A DNA stretch of 41,318 bases from Chloroflexota bacterium (lineage in GTDB: Bacteria; Chloroflexota; Limnocylindria; Limnocylindrales; CSP1-4). A program made the translations under genes and the position numbers. The stretch covers positions 1 to 41,318 of the forward strand of contig JAJYGO010000077.1 of NCBI GenBank assembly GCA_021785115.1, written 5' to 3'. This document shows positions 16,285-24,025 of this stretch, piece by piece (position 1 is the first letter of the stretch; each line of letters starts with the position of its first letter). Under the pieces are notes generated by a model that saw nothing but the letters and a program-made list of their open reading frames with translations, made no database searches and was not told the origin of the DNA.

Positions 16285-16305
16285 CCATACTCCCAGGGGG
16301 TATGG
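16285..16305. promoter_or_regulatory. 21-bp near-perfect palindrome resembling a CsoR-type copper operator
   Basis: The core ATACTCCCAGGGGGTAT (16287-16303) sits inside a 21-bp inverted repeat with one G-T mismatch. CsoR-family copper repressors bind G-tract inverted repeats of the form ATAC-CC...GGGGTAT. It lies 25 bp after csaA and 11 bp upstream of the putative dnaA -35. A csaA terminator hairpin is the alternative, but no T-run follows. Confidence 0.4.
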
Positions 16306-16315
16306 CGGTTTCGCG

Positions 16316-16345
16316 TTGCGACGGCATCGCGGCCGGTGCTAGGCT
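16316..16345 (+). promoter_or_regulatory. Putative dnaA promoter
   Basis: TTGCGA (16316-16321), 18-bp spacer, TAGGCT (16340-16345) with an extended -10 TGC in front. This would give a leader of about 150 nt before the dnaA ATG. Confidence 0.5.
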
Positions 16346-16501
16346 GTCCGGGCTCCCGATGCCCAGGGCACCGAGGCGGTCCGGATCGGCCGGCCGGCGT
16401 CCACCACGGGAAGCGCACAGGCGTCCGGTACCGACCCTCGCGCAGGGTTCTCCGGCTCCGCCACGGCGGCGAAGCGGTTGGGATGGAGTCGAGCGAACGG
16501 C

Positions 16502-17851
16502 ATGGACGCGAAGCAGGTCTGGCGCGCCGCTCTCGGGGAACTCCAGGTGTCGCTCTCGCCGGCCAACTACGAGACCTGGCTGCGCGACACGGCCCTCATC
16601 GCGGTCGACGAACATCGCTTCCGGGTCGCCGTTCCCAACGGGTTCGCCAAGGACTGGCTCGAGTCGCGCTATCGCTCGCTGATCAGCCAGACGCTGGCCC
16701 GGATCGTCGGCTACAGCGTGCAGGTGGACTTCGAGGTCGTCTCGCAGCCCGCCGAGGCGGCCGAGGCGGTGGCCTCCCAGCCCGTGCGGGTGGAGCCCTC
16801 CCGGGTCGGCGGCGAGGGTGGCCCCAGCAACCTCAACCCGCGCTACACGTTCGGCAACTTCATCGTCGGCTCCGCCAACCGCCTGGCGCATGCCGCCAGC
16901 CTGTCGGTGGCGGAGCGCCCGGGCCACGCCTACAACCCGCTCTTCCTGTACGGCGGCGTGGGCCTGGGCAAGACGCACCTGATGCACGCCATCGGCAACC
17001 AGGTGATCGCCCGGTTCCCCCGCAAGAAGGTGGTCTACGCCACCAGCGAGAAGTTCACGAACGAGTTCATCACCAGCATCCAGCAGGGCCGCATCGACGA
17101 GTTCCGGGCCCGCTACCGGAAGATCGACGTCCTCCTCATCGACGACATCCAGTTCATCGCGGACAAGGAGCGGACGCAGGAGGAGTTCTTCCATACCTTC
17201 AACGCCATCCACGAGGACGGCAAGCAGATCGTCCTCTCCAGTGACCGGCCCCCCAAGCAGATCATGACCCTCGAGGAGCGGCTCCGGAGCCGCTTCGAGT
17301 GGGGGCTCATCGCGGACCTGACGGCGCCGGACCTGGAGACGCGGATCGCGATCCTGCGGGCCAAGGCGGAGGAGCAGTCGGCGGCCATCGGCTCGGACGC
17401 GATCGAGTTCATCGCCCGCAAGGTGGTCAGCAACATCCGGGAGCTCGAGGGCGCGCTCAACCGGATCCTGGCCTACGCCAGCATGAACGCCGTCCCCGTC
17501 AGCATCGACCTGGCCCAGGCGGTCCTGTCCAACGTGCTCTACAACCCGAAACGCCGCACCGTCACGCCCGAGCGGGTCGCGCGCGCCGTGTCCGAGTACT
17601 ACGGGGTGGAGCTGGAGGCGCTCCGCGGGCAGAAGCGCGACAAGGCCATCGTGGTGCCGCGCCAGATCGCCATGTTCCTGATGCGCGAGGAGACGGATGT
17701 CTCGCTCCTCCGGATCGGGGCCGAACTCGGCGGCCGGGACCACTCCACGGTGCTGCACGCCTGCGACAAGATCACGCGGGAGAGCCAGGAGAACGACGAT
17801 CTCCGCCGCGAGATCGCCGCCCTTCGCGAGCTCATCTACGCCGGGGAGTGA
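16502..17851 (+). CDS. dnaA: Chromosomal replication initiator DnaA
   Basis: A 449-residue DnaA. Domain I (1-75) has the WLRDTALIAVDEHRFRVAVPN stretch; domain II is short; domain III is AAA+ with Walker A GGVGLGKTH (Lys157) and Walker B LLIDDIQF (Asp214, Asp215); domain IV has the DnaA-box-binding helix-turn-helix signature GGRDHSTVLHACDKI (about 410-424). DnaA-ATP assembles on DnaA boxes and opens the origin. ATG 16502 is used; a TTG 8 codons upstream is in frame. The family's own box cluster lies directly after the gene (17852-18334), followed by dnaN and recF. Confidence 0.97.
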   Translation: MDAKQVWRAALGELQVSLSPANYETWLRDTALIAVDEHRFRVAVPNGFAKDWLESRYRSLISQTLARIVGYSVQVDFEVVSQPAEAAEAVASQPVRVEPSRVGGEGGPSNLNPRYTFGNFIVGSANRLAHAASLSVAERPGHAYNPLFLYGGVGLGKTHLMHAIGNQVIARFPRKKVVYATSEKFTNEFITSIQQGRIDEFRARYRKIDVLLIDDIQFIADKERTQEEFFHTFNAIHEDGKQIVLSSDRPPKQIMTLEERLRSRFEWGLIADLTAPDLETRIAILRAKAEEQSAAIGSDAIEFIARKVVSNIRELEGALNRILAYASMNAVPVSIDLAQAVLSNVLYNPKRRTVTPERVARAVSEYYGVELEALRGQKRDKAIVVPRQIAMFLMREETDVSLLRIGAELGGRDHSTVLHACDKITRESQENDDLRREIAALRELIYAGE

Positions 17852-17976
17852 TCGCGGCCCTCACCGCGTCTCCGGCGGGACGATCGCGCGGCGTGCCGTC
17901 GCTCTTCAGCCTGCCGCCCGCGGCGTCGCAGCAGGGCCTGCCGCACATCCTCGAAACCGTCCCGGCAGGGCTCTCG

Positions 17977-17985
17977 TGTGGATAA
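17977..17985 (-). promoter_or_regulatory. DnaA box (perfect)
   Basis: TGTGGATAA, the complement of TTATCCACA, with no mismatch. Confidence 0.88.
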
Positions 17986-18017
17986 GGGGCCGGAATCGGT
18001 GGAAAAGCCCCGGCCGT

Positions 18018-18026
18018 TGTGGATAA
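18018..18026 (-). promoter_or_regulatory. DnaA box (perfect)
   Basis: TGTGGATAA, 41 bp from the first perfect box and in the same orientation. Confidence 0.88.
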
Positions 18027-18110
18027 GGAGGCACCGCCGCGAGGGGCCTTCGCTCCGTGGCGCCCGTCGCAGACGGGCCCCCGCGCCGGGGTCCGACTAC
18101 TCGTCGAAAC

Positions 18111-18219
18111 CCATCCACAGGTCGCCTGGGCCCGCATCCACAGCGCCGGCGCCGCCATCCACCCGACTGGCCGCGTCATCCACCTCTCGGCCGTGCGGGG
18201 CGGATCGGCGCCATCCACA
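18111..18219 (+). repeat. Cluster of degenerate DnaA boxes (ATCCAC core)
   Basis: Five ATCCAC-centred sites: CCATCCACA 18111, GCATCCACA 18134, GCCATCCAC 18154, GTCATCCAC 18175 and CCATCCACA 18211. They lie 21-36 bp apart and all face the same way. They match TTATCCACA in the ATCCACA half but not in the TT. The uniform orientation opposite to the perfect boxes suggests a DnaA-filament array. Confidence 0.7.
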
Positions 18220-18334
18220 CCGTCCACCGCCCTGATGATGAGGGTGATGGAATGAGAAGATATGGGTCTCGACCAACCCCATCCATGGCGCAGTGGACAA
18301 GCGGAGCGGCCACGAGCACCGAGGGAGACGATCC

Positions 18335-19453
18335 GTGAAGCTATCGCTGATGCAGGAGAACCTGGCGCGAGGGCTCCAGGTCGTCGGGCGGGCGGTCTCC
18401 AGCCGGGCCACGCTCCCCGTCCTGTCCAACGTGCTGCTCCGCACCGAGGACGCCGGCCTCAAGCTGACCACCACGAACCTGGAGATCGGCATCACCTGCT
18501 GGGTGCCCGGCAAGATCGAGACCGACGGCTCGCTGACCGTCCCGGCGCGCCTCTTCGCCGACATCGTCAACTCCCTGCCGCCCGGCGAGCGGGTGGATCT
18601 GGAGGCTGATGGGGCCACCGGCCTGCGCATCCGCAGCGGGCGGTTCCGGGCGCACCTCAAGGGGATCGAGGCGGACGAGTTCCCGGCCATCCCGTCGGCC
18701 GGCGAGCGACCGACCACGCGCATCTCCCAGAAGGTCCTGCGCGCCGCCCTGGGCGAGGTCACCTTCGCGGCCGCCAGCGACGAGAGCCGCCCGATCCTGA
18801 CCGGGGTGCTGACCCGGTTCACGGGCGACCGTCTCACCCTTGCCGCGGCCGACAACTACCGCATCGCGGTGAAGTCGATCGATGTGCTCGACCCGGTCGA
18901 GGAGAAGGCGGTGGTCGTCCCGGCCCGCTCGTACGCCGAGCTGGCGCGCATCCTCGCCGACGTGGACGACCCGCTCGAGGTGGTCCTGGCGCCCGCCAGG
19001 AACCAGGTGCTCTTCCATGTCGACGGGATTGACCTGATCACCCGCCTGGTCGATGGGCAGTTCCCCAACTACCAGCAGGTGCTCCCCACCTCGCACGCCA
19101 CGCGTGCCGTCGTGGATCGGGAGGAGCTCCTGAAGGCCACCCGCCTCTCGGCCCTCATCGCCAGCTCCTCGGCCAACGTGGTGAAGCTGACCGTCTCGCC
19201 GGAGGGGACCGGGTCGATCGCCGTCGCGGCCAACGCGGAGGTGGGCGACAACGAGGGGGAGATCGAGGCCACCGTCGAGGGGGACGGCATCACCATCGCG
19301 TTCAATGCCCGGTTTCTCGCCGAGGTGCTGCAGAACATGGGCGATGCCCAGCTGGCGCTCGAGTTCAACGGCGCGCTCTCGCCCGGCGTGATCCGCCCGG
19401 TGGGCGACCCGGACTACGTGCACGTCATCATGCCCGTGAGGACCGCGTCGTAG
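18335..19453 (+). CDS. dnaN: DNA polymerase III beta sliding clamp
   Basis: A 372-residue clamp made of three similar domains (about 1-120, 125-245 and 250-372). Typical pieces are LARGLQVVGRAVSSRATLPVLSNVL in domain 1, SRPILTGVLTRFTGDRLTLAAADNYR in domain 2 and the C-terminal PVRTAS, close to the family end (M-P-M-R-L/V). GTG 18335 has GAGGGAG about 7 nt upstream and gives the normal family start (VKLSLMQENL). It forms the ring that tethers polymerase III to DNA. It lies right after oriC and 63 bp before recF. Confidence 0.96.
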   Translation: MKLSLMQENLARGLQVVGRAVSSRATLPVLSNVLLRTEDAGLKLTTTNLEIGITCWVPGKIETDGSLTVPARLFADIVNSLPPGERVDLEADGATGLRIRSGRFRAHLKGIEADEFPAIPSAGERPTTRISQKVLRAALGEVTFAAASDESRPILTGVLTRFTGDRLTLAAADNYRIAVKSIDVLDPVEEKAVVVPARSYAELARILADVDDPLEVVLAPARNQVLFHVDGIDLITRLVDGQFPNYQQVLPTSHATRAVVDREELLKATRLSALIASSSANVVKLTVSPEGTGSIAVAANAEVGDNEGEIEATVEGDGITIAFNARFLAEVLQNMGDAQLALEFNGALSPGVIRPVGDPDYVHVIMPVRTAS

Positions 19454-19516
19454 CACGCCGCCGGGAGCGGCTGGGCTCCCCGGTTCCGTTCCACTCCCCG
19501 GACCCGGGACGCTGCC

Positions 19517-20647
19517 GTGCGCGTCGATGATCTCTCGCTGACCGACTTCCGGAGCTACCCCAGGCTCGAGGTGGCCTTCGGCCCCGGGCCCCACGTGGTG
19601 GTGGGGTCGAACGCGGCGGGCAAGACGAACCTGCTCGAGGCGATGGTGGTGCTGTCGCGCGGCGGTTCGCACCGGGCGCGCAGCGACCAGGAGTTGATCC
19701 GCTGGGGAGCGCCGGTCAGTCGGCTCGAGGCCGTCGTGTCCAGCGAGCCGGCATCGCAGGCGACGAACCGACTGGAGGTGGCGCTGGCCGCGCCTGGCGC
19801 CGGCGTGCGCGCCCAGAAGCGGATCCGCGTGAACGGCGTTGGCCGACGCGCCGACGCGCTCGGCGACGTCCTGCGGACGGTCCTCTTCGCACCCGAGTCG
19901 ATGGCCCTGGTCTCCGGTTCGCCCTCGTTGCGCCGCGATGAGCTGGACCTGCTGGCCTCCCAGCTCCGACCGGCGCACGGGCGCGCCCTCGCCACCTACG
20001 GCCGGGCCCTGAGCCAGCGCAACAGCCTGCTGCGGCTGATCCGGGAGGGAAGCGCGGACCGCGACCAGCTGCCGTACTGGGACCGCGTCCTGGTGGAGGA
20101 GGGCGGCGCGATCGTGGAGGGGCGCCTGGTCGTCCTGGGGGAGCTCGAGGACGCGCTGGCCGGCGCCCACCTCGAGATCGCGCCGGGAGAATCGCCGCTG
20201 GCGGTGGCCTACGAGACGAACGCACCCGCCCGCCCCGGTGAGACTCCCGCGGATGCGCTGCGCCGACGGCTGCGCGAGACGGCCGAGAAGGAGGCCTGGA
20301 ACGGGCAGACGCTGGTGGGGCCCCACCGCGACGACATCCGGTTCATCCTCGGGGGGCGGGACGCCGCCTCGTACGGGTCGCGCGGCCAGCAGCGCAGCAT
20401 CATCCTGGCGTTCAAGCTGGCCGAGCTCGACCTGCTGGCCCGGCGCGACGGCGTGGCCCCCCTGCTCCTCCTCGACGACGTCTTCAGCGAGCTCGACCCG
20501 GACCGTCGCGCCCACCTGGTGCGCAGGATCGGGGCCCTGCCCCAGGCCTTCATCACGACCACGGCGCTCGAGGACCTCGACCCGGCCCTGGTGGCGGAGT
20601 CGACGGCCTGGCGCGTCGCCCCCGGCCGGCTGGAGCGGATCCCGTGA
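19517..20647 (+). CDS. recF: DNA replication and repair protein RecF
   Basis: A 376-residue ABC-type SMC-like ATPase. Walker A is GSNAAGKTN (about residues 31-39), the signature is SRGQQRSIILAFKLAE, and Walker B is LLLLDDVFSELD, as in RecF; the opening LSLTDFRSYPRLEV is also typical. RecF loads RecA at gaps and stalled forks with RecO and RecR. The start GTG 19517 gives the family N-terminus. It belongs to the dnaA-dnaN-recF group and is followed by the DUF721 gene 48 bp downstream. Confidence 0.95.
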   Translation: MRVDDLSLTDFRSYPRLEVAFGPGPHVVVGSNAAGKTNLLEAMVVLSRGGSHRARSDQELIRWGAPVSRLEAVVSSEPASQATNRLEVALAAPGAGVRAQKRIRVNGVGRRADALGDVLRTVLFAPESMALVSGSPSLRRDELDLLASQLRPAHGRALATYGRALSQRNSLLRLIREGSADRDQLPYWDRVLVEEGGAIVEGRLVVLGELEDALAGAHLEIAPGESPLAVAYETNAPARPGETPADALRRRLRETAEKEAWNGQTLVGPHRDDIRFILGGRDAASYGSRGQQRSIILAFKLAELDLLARRDGVAPLLLLDDVFSELDPDRRAHLVRRIGALPQAFITTTALEDLDPALVAESTAWRVAPGRLERIP

Positions 20648-20695
20648 TCGCTCGTGGGAACCGGGGTCGATGAGGCGCGCCGGGAGGGGGCGACC

Positions 20696-21043
20696 ATGAC
20701 GGGGCGTCGGCGCCCCATGCGGCGGCTGGGCGACCTGCTGCCGGCCACCGCGGCCGCCCTCGGGCTCGAGGACGAGCTGCGGCTGGCGCGCGCCATGGCG
20801 GCCTGGGACCGGATCGTCTCGGAGCACGTTCCCCCGGCCGCGGGGGAGACCAGGCTCATCGCGATCCGCGGTGACGAGCTGCTGGTGAGCGCCACCTCGG
20901 GTGCCGTTGCGGCCGAGCTCCGGCTTCGAGCCCCCACCCTGCTGGGGGCGCTGGCCGCGGCGCCGAACGGGGTCCGGGCCCGCGAACTGCGGATCGCCGT
21001 CCGTCCGGCCGCCGGGGGCAGGCACGACCCCGGGGGCGTGTAG
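20696..21043 (+). CDS. DUF721 (DciA-like) protein
   Basis: A 115-residue protein with the DUF721 pattern: RRLGDLLPATAAALGLEDEL, then the W-containing AAWDRIVSEHVPPA and LIAIRGDELLVSATSGAVAAELRLR. DUF721 includes DciA, the ancestral helicase loader that brings DnaB to the origin, and it sits beside recF in many genomes. Here that placement, plus the lack of any DnaC, makes a DciA role reasonable but inferred. ATG 20696 has GGGAGGGGGC just upstream; GTG 20654 is an in-frame alternative. Its stop codon is part of the sequence GTGTAGACT that forms the -10 of the next gene. Confidence 0.8.
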   Translation: MTGRRRPMRRLGDLLPATAAALGLEDELRLARAMAAWDRIVSEHVPPAAGETRLIAIRGDELLVSATSGAVAAELRLRAPTLLGALAAAPNGVRARELRIAVRPAAGGRHDPGGV

Positions 21044-21046
21044 ACT
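21041..21046 (+). promoter_or_regulatory. -10-like element 7 nt before the next ATG (possible leaderless start)
   Basis: TAGACT (21041-21046) is followed by exactly 7 nt and then ATG 21054. No Shine-Dalgarno fits between, so transcription may start at or next to the ATG. Confidence 0.45.
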
Positions 21047-21053
21047 CGAACCC

Positions 21054-23321
21054 ATGGCGGTCCGGCTCCACACGAACCTCGGCCTCGTGCCGGAAGGCGA
21101 GCGGCTGGAGTCCTCGCCGGACGCAACCCTCGTGCAGGTGCCCACGATCGGCGCGACCGCGCGGTCGAAGGGGAGCCTGTACGCGATCGCGACCGTGCGG
21201 GGAGGGACCGCGCGCGCCCGCGAGGCGACGCACCTCCTGCTCGAGACCATCCAGCGGGAGTACTACTACGACGAGTCGGCCGGGATCGCCATCTGTCTCG
21301 AGAAGGCGATCCGCTCGGCCAATCGCCGGCTGGGGCACCGGCGCGACCTCCACCTGCCGGCCGATGGCGGGATGAGCGCCGTGGTGGCGGTGGTCCGCGA
21401 GCGCGAGATCTACGTCGCCACGGTCGGCGACGGGGATGCCTTCCTGGCCCGGCAGGGCCGGCTGCTGACGCTTCCCGAGGCGGACCGCGGACCGGGGCTG
21501 CCGGCGCCGGGCAACCTGCACGTCGACGTCTGGCGCGGCGAGCTGCTGGTTGGCGACGTGTTCCTGCTCGCCACGGGGGAGCTCGCGCGGCGGCTGGGGG
21601 TCGACGAGCTGCGGGGGGCGGTCTCCTCGCTCCCGCCGGCCCAGGCGGCGGCGCATCTGCACCACCGGCTGGTGGCGGAGGGCGCGCAGGACTCGGACGC
21701 CATCCTGGTGGTGGAGGCGTCCGAGGTCCCCGCCACGCGCGTGGAGCACCGGCTCGTGCCCGTTCATCCGGCGGATCCGCTGGCCGGGGCCCCCGATCGG
21801 TCGCCCATCCCGCTGGCGGACTCCGTCGTGGAGGGGGTCACCGCCGTCCGCGGCACCGCCGTGCGTGCCGGCGACGCGGGCGCGAGCGCGCTGGCGGGGC
21901 TCGTCGAGCGTGCACTGGAGCTTCTCCCGCGCCGCGGCACCGGACACCAGCGGGTCCGCTCCGTCACCGATCGCCGGGCGGGCGAACGGCGCATCGCCAC
22001 GGCGATCCTGGGCACACTGGTGGTGCTGCTGGTGGCGGGCGTGGGCTACTGGGCCCTCAGCGGCGGGATCCGCGGGAAGACCGCGGAGATCCGGCAGGCG
22101 ACCACGGGCGAAGACGCGCTGGCGTCGGTGCAGAACCAGCTCACCCTCGTCTTCGGCGGGGGCGGCGACCTGGTGAAGGCGGACCCCGCGCAGGCGCTCA
22201 CCGCGCTGCGCTCGGCGTGGCAGCAGCTGGACGTGGCGCAGCAGGCCGGCGTGATGCCGGGCACCATCGCCGTCTACCGGGCGCAGGTCGCGGCCGGGCT
22301 GGACCAGCTCTACGGCACCGTGCAGACGGCGGCGGCCACGGTGGTCACCATGAAGAAGCTCGACCCGGCCGCCGATCTCTCGGGCCTGGTGCTCGGGCCT
22401 GACGGCGCCGCCTACGCCATCGACCGTGCGGCGCACACGGTGGTTCGCTTCGACCTGGCGCGCCACACGGTGACCGCCGTGGTCCGGCAGGGCGACGGGC
22501 CGGGCAACGGGGTGGGCGATCCGTGGATGCTCACCGTGGGCGGGCCCGACGTGGTCATCGTGGACCGCAACGGCGGCGTCTGGCGCTGGCGGCCGGCCGA
22601 TCGCCTTGGCCACGGGACGCTGGGGGCGATCGTCATGAACCGGTCGGTCACCTGGGGCACCGACCTGATCGACGTGGAGACGTTCGTCCACAACGCCGAC
22701 CTGGGCCTCTACAACCTCTACGTGGTGGACCCGAGCGCCCGGCAGATCCTGCGGTACGCGCCCGCCGCCGACGGCAGCGGCTTCCCCTCCGACCCGACCG
22801 GATACCTTGCCACCGCGCAGGACGTCTCGGGCTTCGAGCAGATCTTCATCGACGGCGACATCTACGCGCTCTCTCCCGACACCGTCACGCACTACATCGC
22901 CGGGCGGCCGGACGCCGCCTTCTCCCTGGCGGTGCCGCCCGACAACCAGGACCTGCGCCCGGGCCACCACTACCAGTTCATGACCGGCTCGGCGACGCGC
23001 GGCCAGGGGGCGCTCTACGTGTACGACTCCGCGCACCAGCGGGTCATCGCGTTCGACAAGGCGACCGGCAGCTACCTCGGCCAATACATCGCCGCCCAGG
23101 GCACGATCCCCTTCCAGGGCGTGCGCGGGATGTTCCTGCTCGATCCCGGGGGCGGCAAGGCACCGTCCATCGTCTGGGACACCGCGGACCGGCTCCTGGT
23201 CACGCCGCTGGTGGCCGCGCCGACCGGCGCCGCCGCGTCGCCATCGCCCTCGCCGACTGCGACGCCCCGCGCTACCGCCCGGCCCACCCGGCGCACCCCG
23301 GCACCGAGCACGAAGCCCTGA
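21054..23321 (+). CDS. Degenerate PP2C-like domain fused through a transmembrane helix to a beta-propeller
   Basis: A 755-residue membrane protein. Residues 1-222 align in order with PPM/PP2C phosphatases, but the catalytic positions are lost: the usual VADGMGG reads IATVRGG (45-51), the early RxxNED is absent, GDSRAYL reads GDGDAFL (125-131) and CSDGL reads LATGEL (172-177). The last motif, DSDAILVVEAS, keeps an Asp. A linker (225-310) leads to one transmembrane helix (about 317-340). Then comes a short coiled region (about 345-430) and a propeller of about six repeats (about 440-735) with strands such as YAIDRAAHTVVRFDLA and DVVIVDRNGGVWRW, ending in a Ser/Thr/Pro tail. The likely topology is pseudo-phosphatase inside, propeller outside. 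A GGAGG-like site is absent; the ATG is 7 nt after TAGACT. Confidence 0.75.
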   Translation: MAVRLHTNLGLVPEGERLESSPDATLVQVPTIGATARSKGSLYAIATVRGGTARAREATHLLLETIQREYYYDESAGIAICLEKAIRSANRRLGHRRDLHLPADGGMSAVVAVVREREIYVATVGDGDAFLARQGRLLTLPEADRGPGLPAPGNLHVDVWRGELLVGDVFLLATGELARRLGVDELRGAVSSLPPAQAAAHLHHRLVAEGAQDSDAILVVEASEVPATRVEHRLVPVHPADPLAGAPDRSPIPLADSVVEGVTAVRGTAVRAGDAGASALAGLVERALELLPRRGTGHQRVRSVTDRRAGERRIATAILGTLVVLLVAGVGYWALSGGIRGKTAEIRQATTGEDALASVQNQLTLVFGGGGDLVKADPAQALTALRSAWQQLDVAQQAGVMPGTIAVYRAQVAAGLDQLYGTVQTAAATVVTMKKLDPAADLSGLVLGPDGAAYAIDRAAHTVVRFDLARHTVTAVVRQGDGPGNGVGDPWMLTVGGPDVVIVDRNGGVWRWRPADRLGHGTLGAIVMNRSVTWGTDLIDVETFVHNADLGLYNLYVVDPSARQILRYAPAADGSGFPSDPTGYLATAQDVSGFEQIFIDGDIYALSPDTVTHYIAGRPDAAFSLAVPPDNQDLRPGHHYQFMTGSATRGQGALYVYDSAHQRVIAFDKATGSYLGQYIAAQGTIPFQGVRGMFLLDPGGGKAPSIVWDTADRLLVTPLVAAPTGAAASPSPSPTATPRATARPTRRTPAPSTKP

Positions 23322-23413
23322 CCGACGGCCCGGCCGTCAGGTGCGCCCGCCGGGAGCGGCGGCCCGATGTCCCGCTGCCGGCCCCGTCGTCCGGTCGTGC
23401 GGGAGCCCGCGTG

Positions 23414-23419
23414 TAGAAT
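23414..23419 (+). promoter_or_regulatory. -10-like element 7 nt before the next ATG (possible leaderless start)
   Basis: TAGAAT with 7 nt to ATG 23427, the same layout as at 21041-21054. No Shine-Dalgarno fits in between. Confidence 0.5.
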
Positions 23420-23426
23420 CGCCCAC

Positions 23427-23960
23427 ATGGAGTCGGACGGGCTCTGTGAGATGGTCGTCGAGAGCGTACGGGTCCACATGCTCTCGAGCCAGCACGTGGT
23501 GATCCTCAAGGAGCTGGGTCGCGACCGCTACCTCCCGATCTGGGTGGGTCCGTGGGAGGCCAACGCGATCGCCATGAAGCTCCAGGACCTGAAGCCGGAG
23601 CGCCCGCTCACCCACGACCTGTTCGTCACGACGCTCGAGCGGCTCGGCGCGACGCTGCGCCAGGTGGTGGTCTCCGACCTGGCCGACGAGACGTTCCGGG
23701 CCCGGATGTACCTGGAGCTGGACGGACGGACGCTGGACGTGGATGCGCGACCGAGCGACGCGATCGCGCTGGCGATCCGGGGCGGCGTCTCGATCTACGC
23801 GACGCAGGCCGTGCTCGACCGCGCGGGAGTCGAGCCGGAGCCGGACGCCACGGAGGAGGGCGGCGATCGCCTGGCGGTCTTCCGGGACTTCGTGAACTCG
23901 CTGGACGCCGACCTGGGCGATCCACCGGGCGGCGGGCCGGAGGGGCGCCCGGGCACGTAG
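23427..23960 (+). CDS. Bifunctional nuclease-family protein (DUF151)
   Basis: A 177-residue protein with the DUF151 core: LCEMVVESVRVHMLSSQHVVILKE, the strand YLPIWVGPWEANAIAMKLQ and the segment RPLTHDLFVTTLERLG, then DARPSDAIALAIRGGVSIYA. The C-terminal UvrB/C-like helix (DRLAVFRDFVNSLDA) is also present. Plant members were reported as bifunctional nucleases; the bacterial function is unknown. An ATG immediately downstream of TAGAAT with no Shine-Dalgarno suggests leaderless translation. It is downstream of the propeller protein but with a separate promoter-like element. Confidence 0.85.
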   Translation: MESDGLCEMVVESVRVHMLSSQHVVILKELGRDRYLPIWVGPWEANAIAMKLQDLKPERPLTHDLFVTTLERLGATLRQVVVSDLADETFRARMYLELDGRTLDVDARPSDAIALAIRGGVSIYATQAVLDRAGVEPEPDATEEGGDRLAVFRDFVNSLDADLGDPPGGGPEGRPGT

Positions 23961-24025
23961 GGGCGGCCTCTCGTCGGCGAGCCGGGGCGATCCTTCCGGG
24001 TGCGGTCTCCCCGCGCCCGGCACGG

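Larger units (their letters stand above)
17852..18334. other. Replication origin oriC, dnaA-dnaN intergenic region
   Basis: This 483-bp stretch has no gene. It holds two perfect DnaA boxes in the TGTGGATAA orientation (17977-17985 and 18018-18026) and a run of degenerate boxes in the opposite orientation built on ATCCAC(A): 18111-18119, 18134-18142, 18154-18162, 18175-18183 and 18211-18219. A further variant, AGTGGACAA, is at 18292-18300. The purine-rich, least GC-rich patch at about 18234-18268 lies after the box cluster and is the best candidate for the unwinding element, on the dnaN side. The dnaA-dnaN interval is the standard site of oriC in Gram-positive-type and Chloroflexota chromosomes. 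Confidence 0.85.

Noticed and set aside
21054..21720. Active PP2C phosphatase.
   Set aside because: The metal-binding Asp of the DG motifs is replaced at several sites, so I call it a pseudo-phosphatase.
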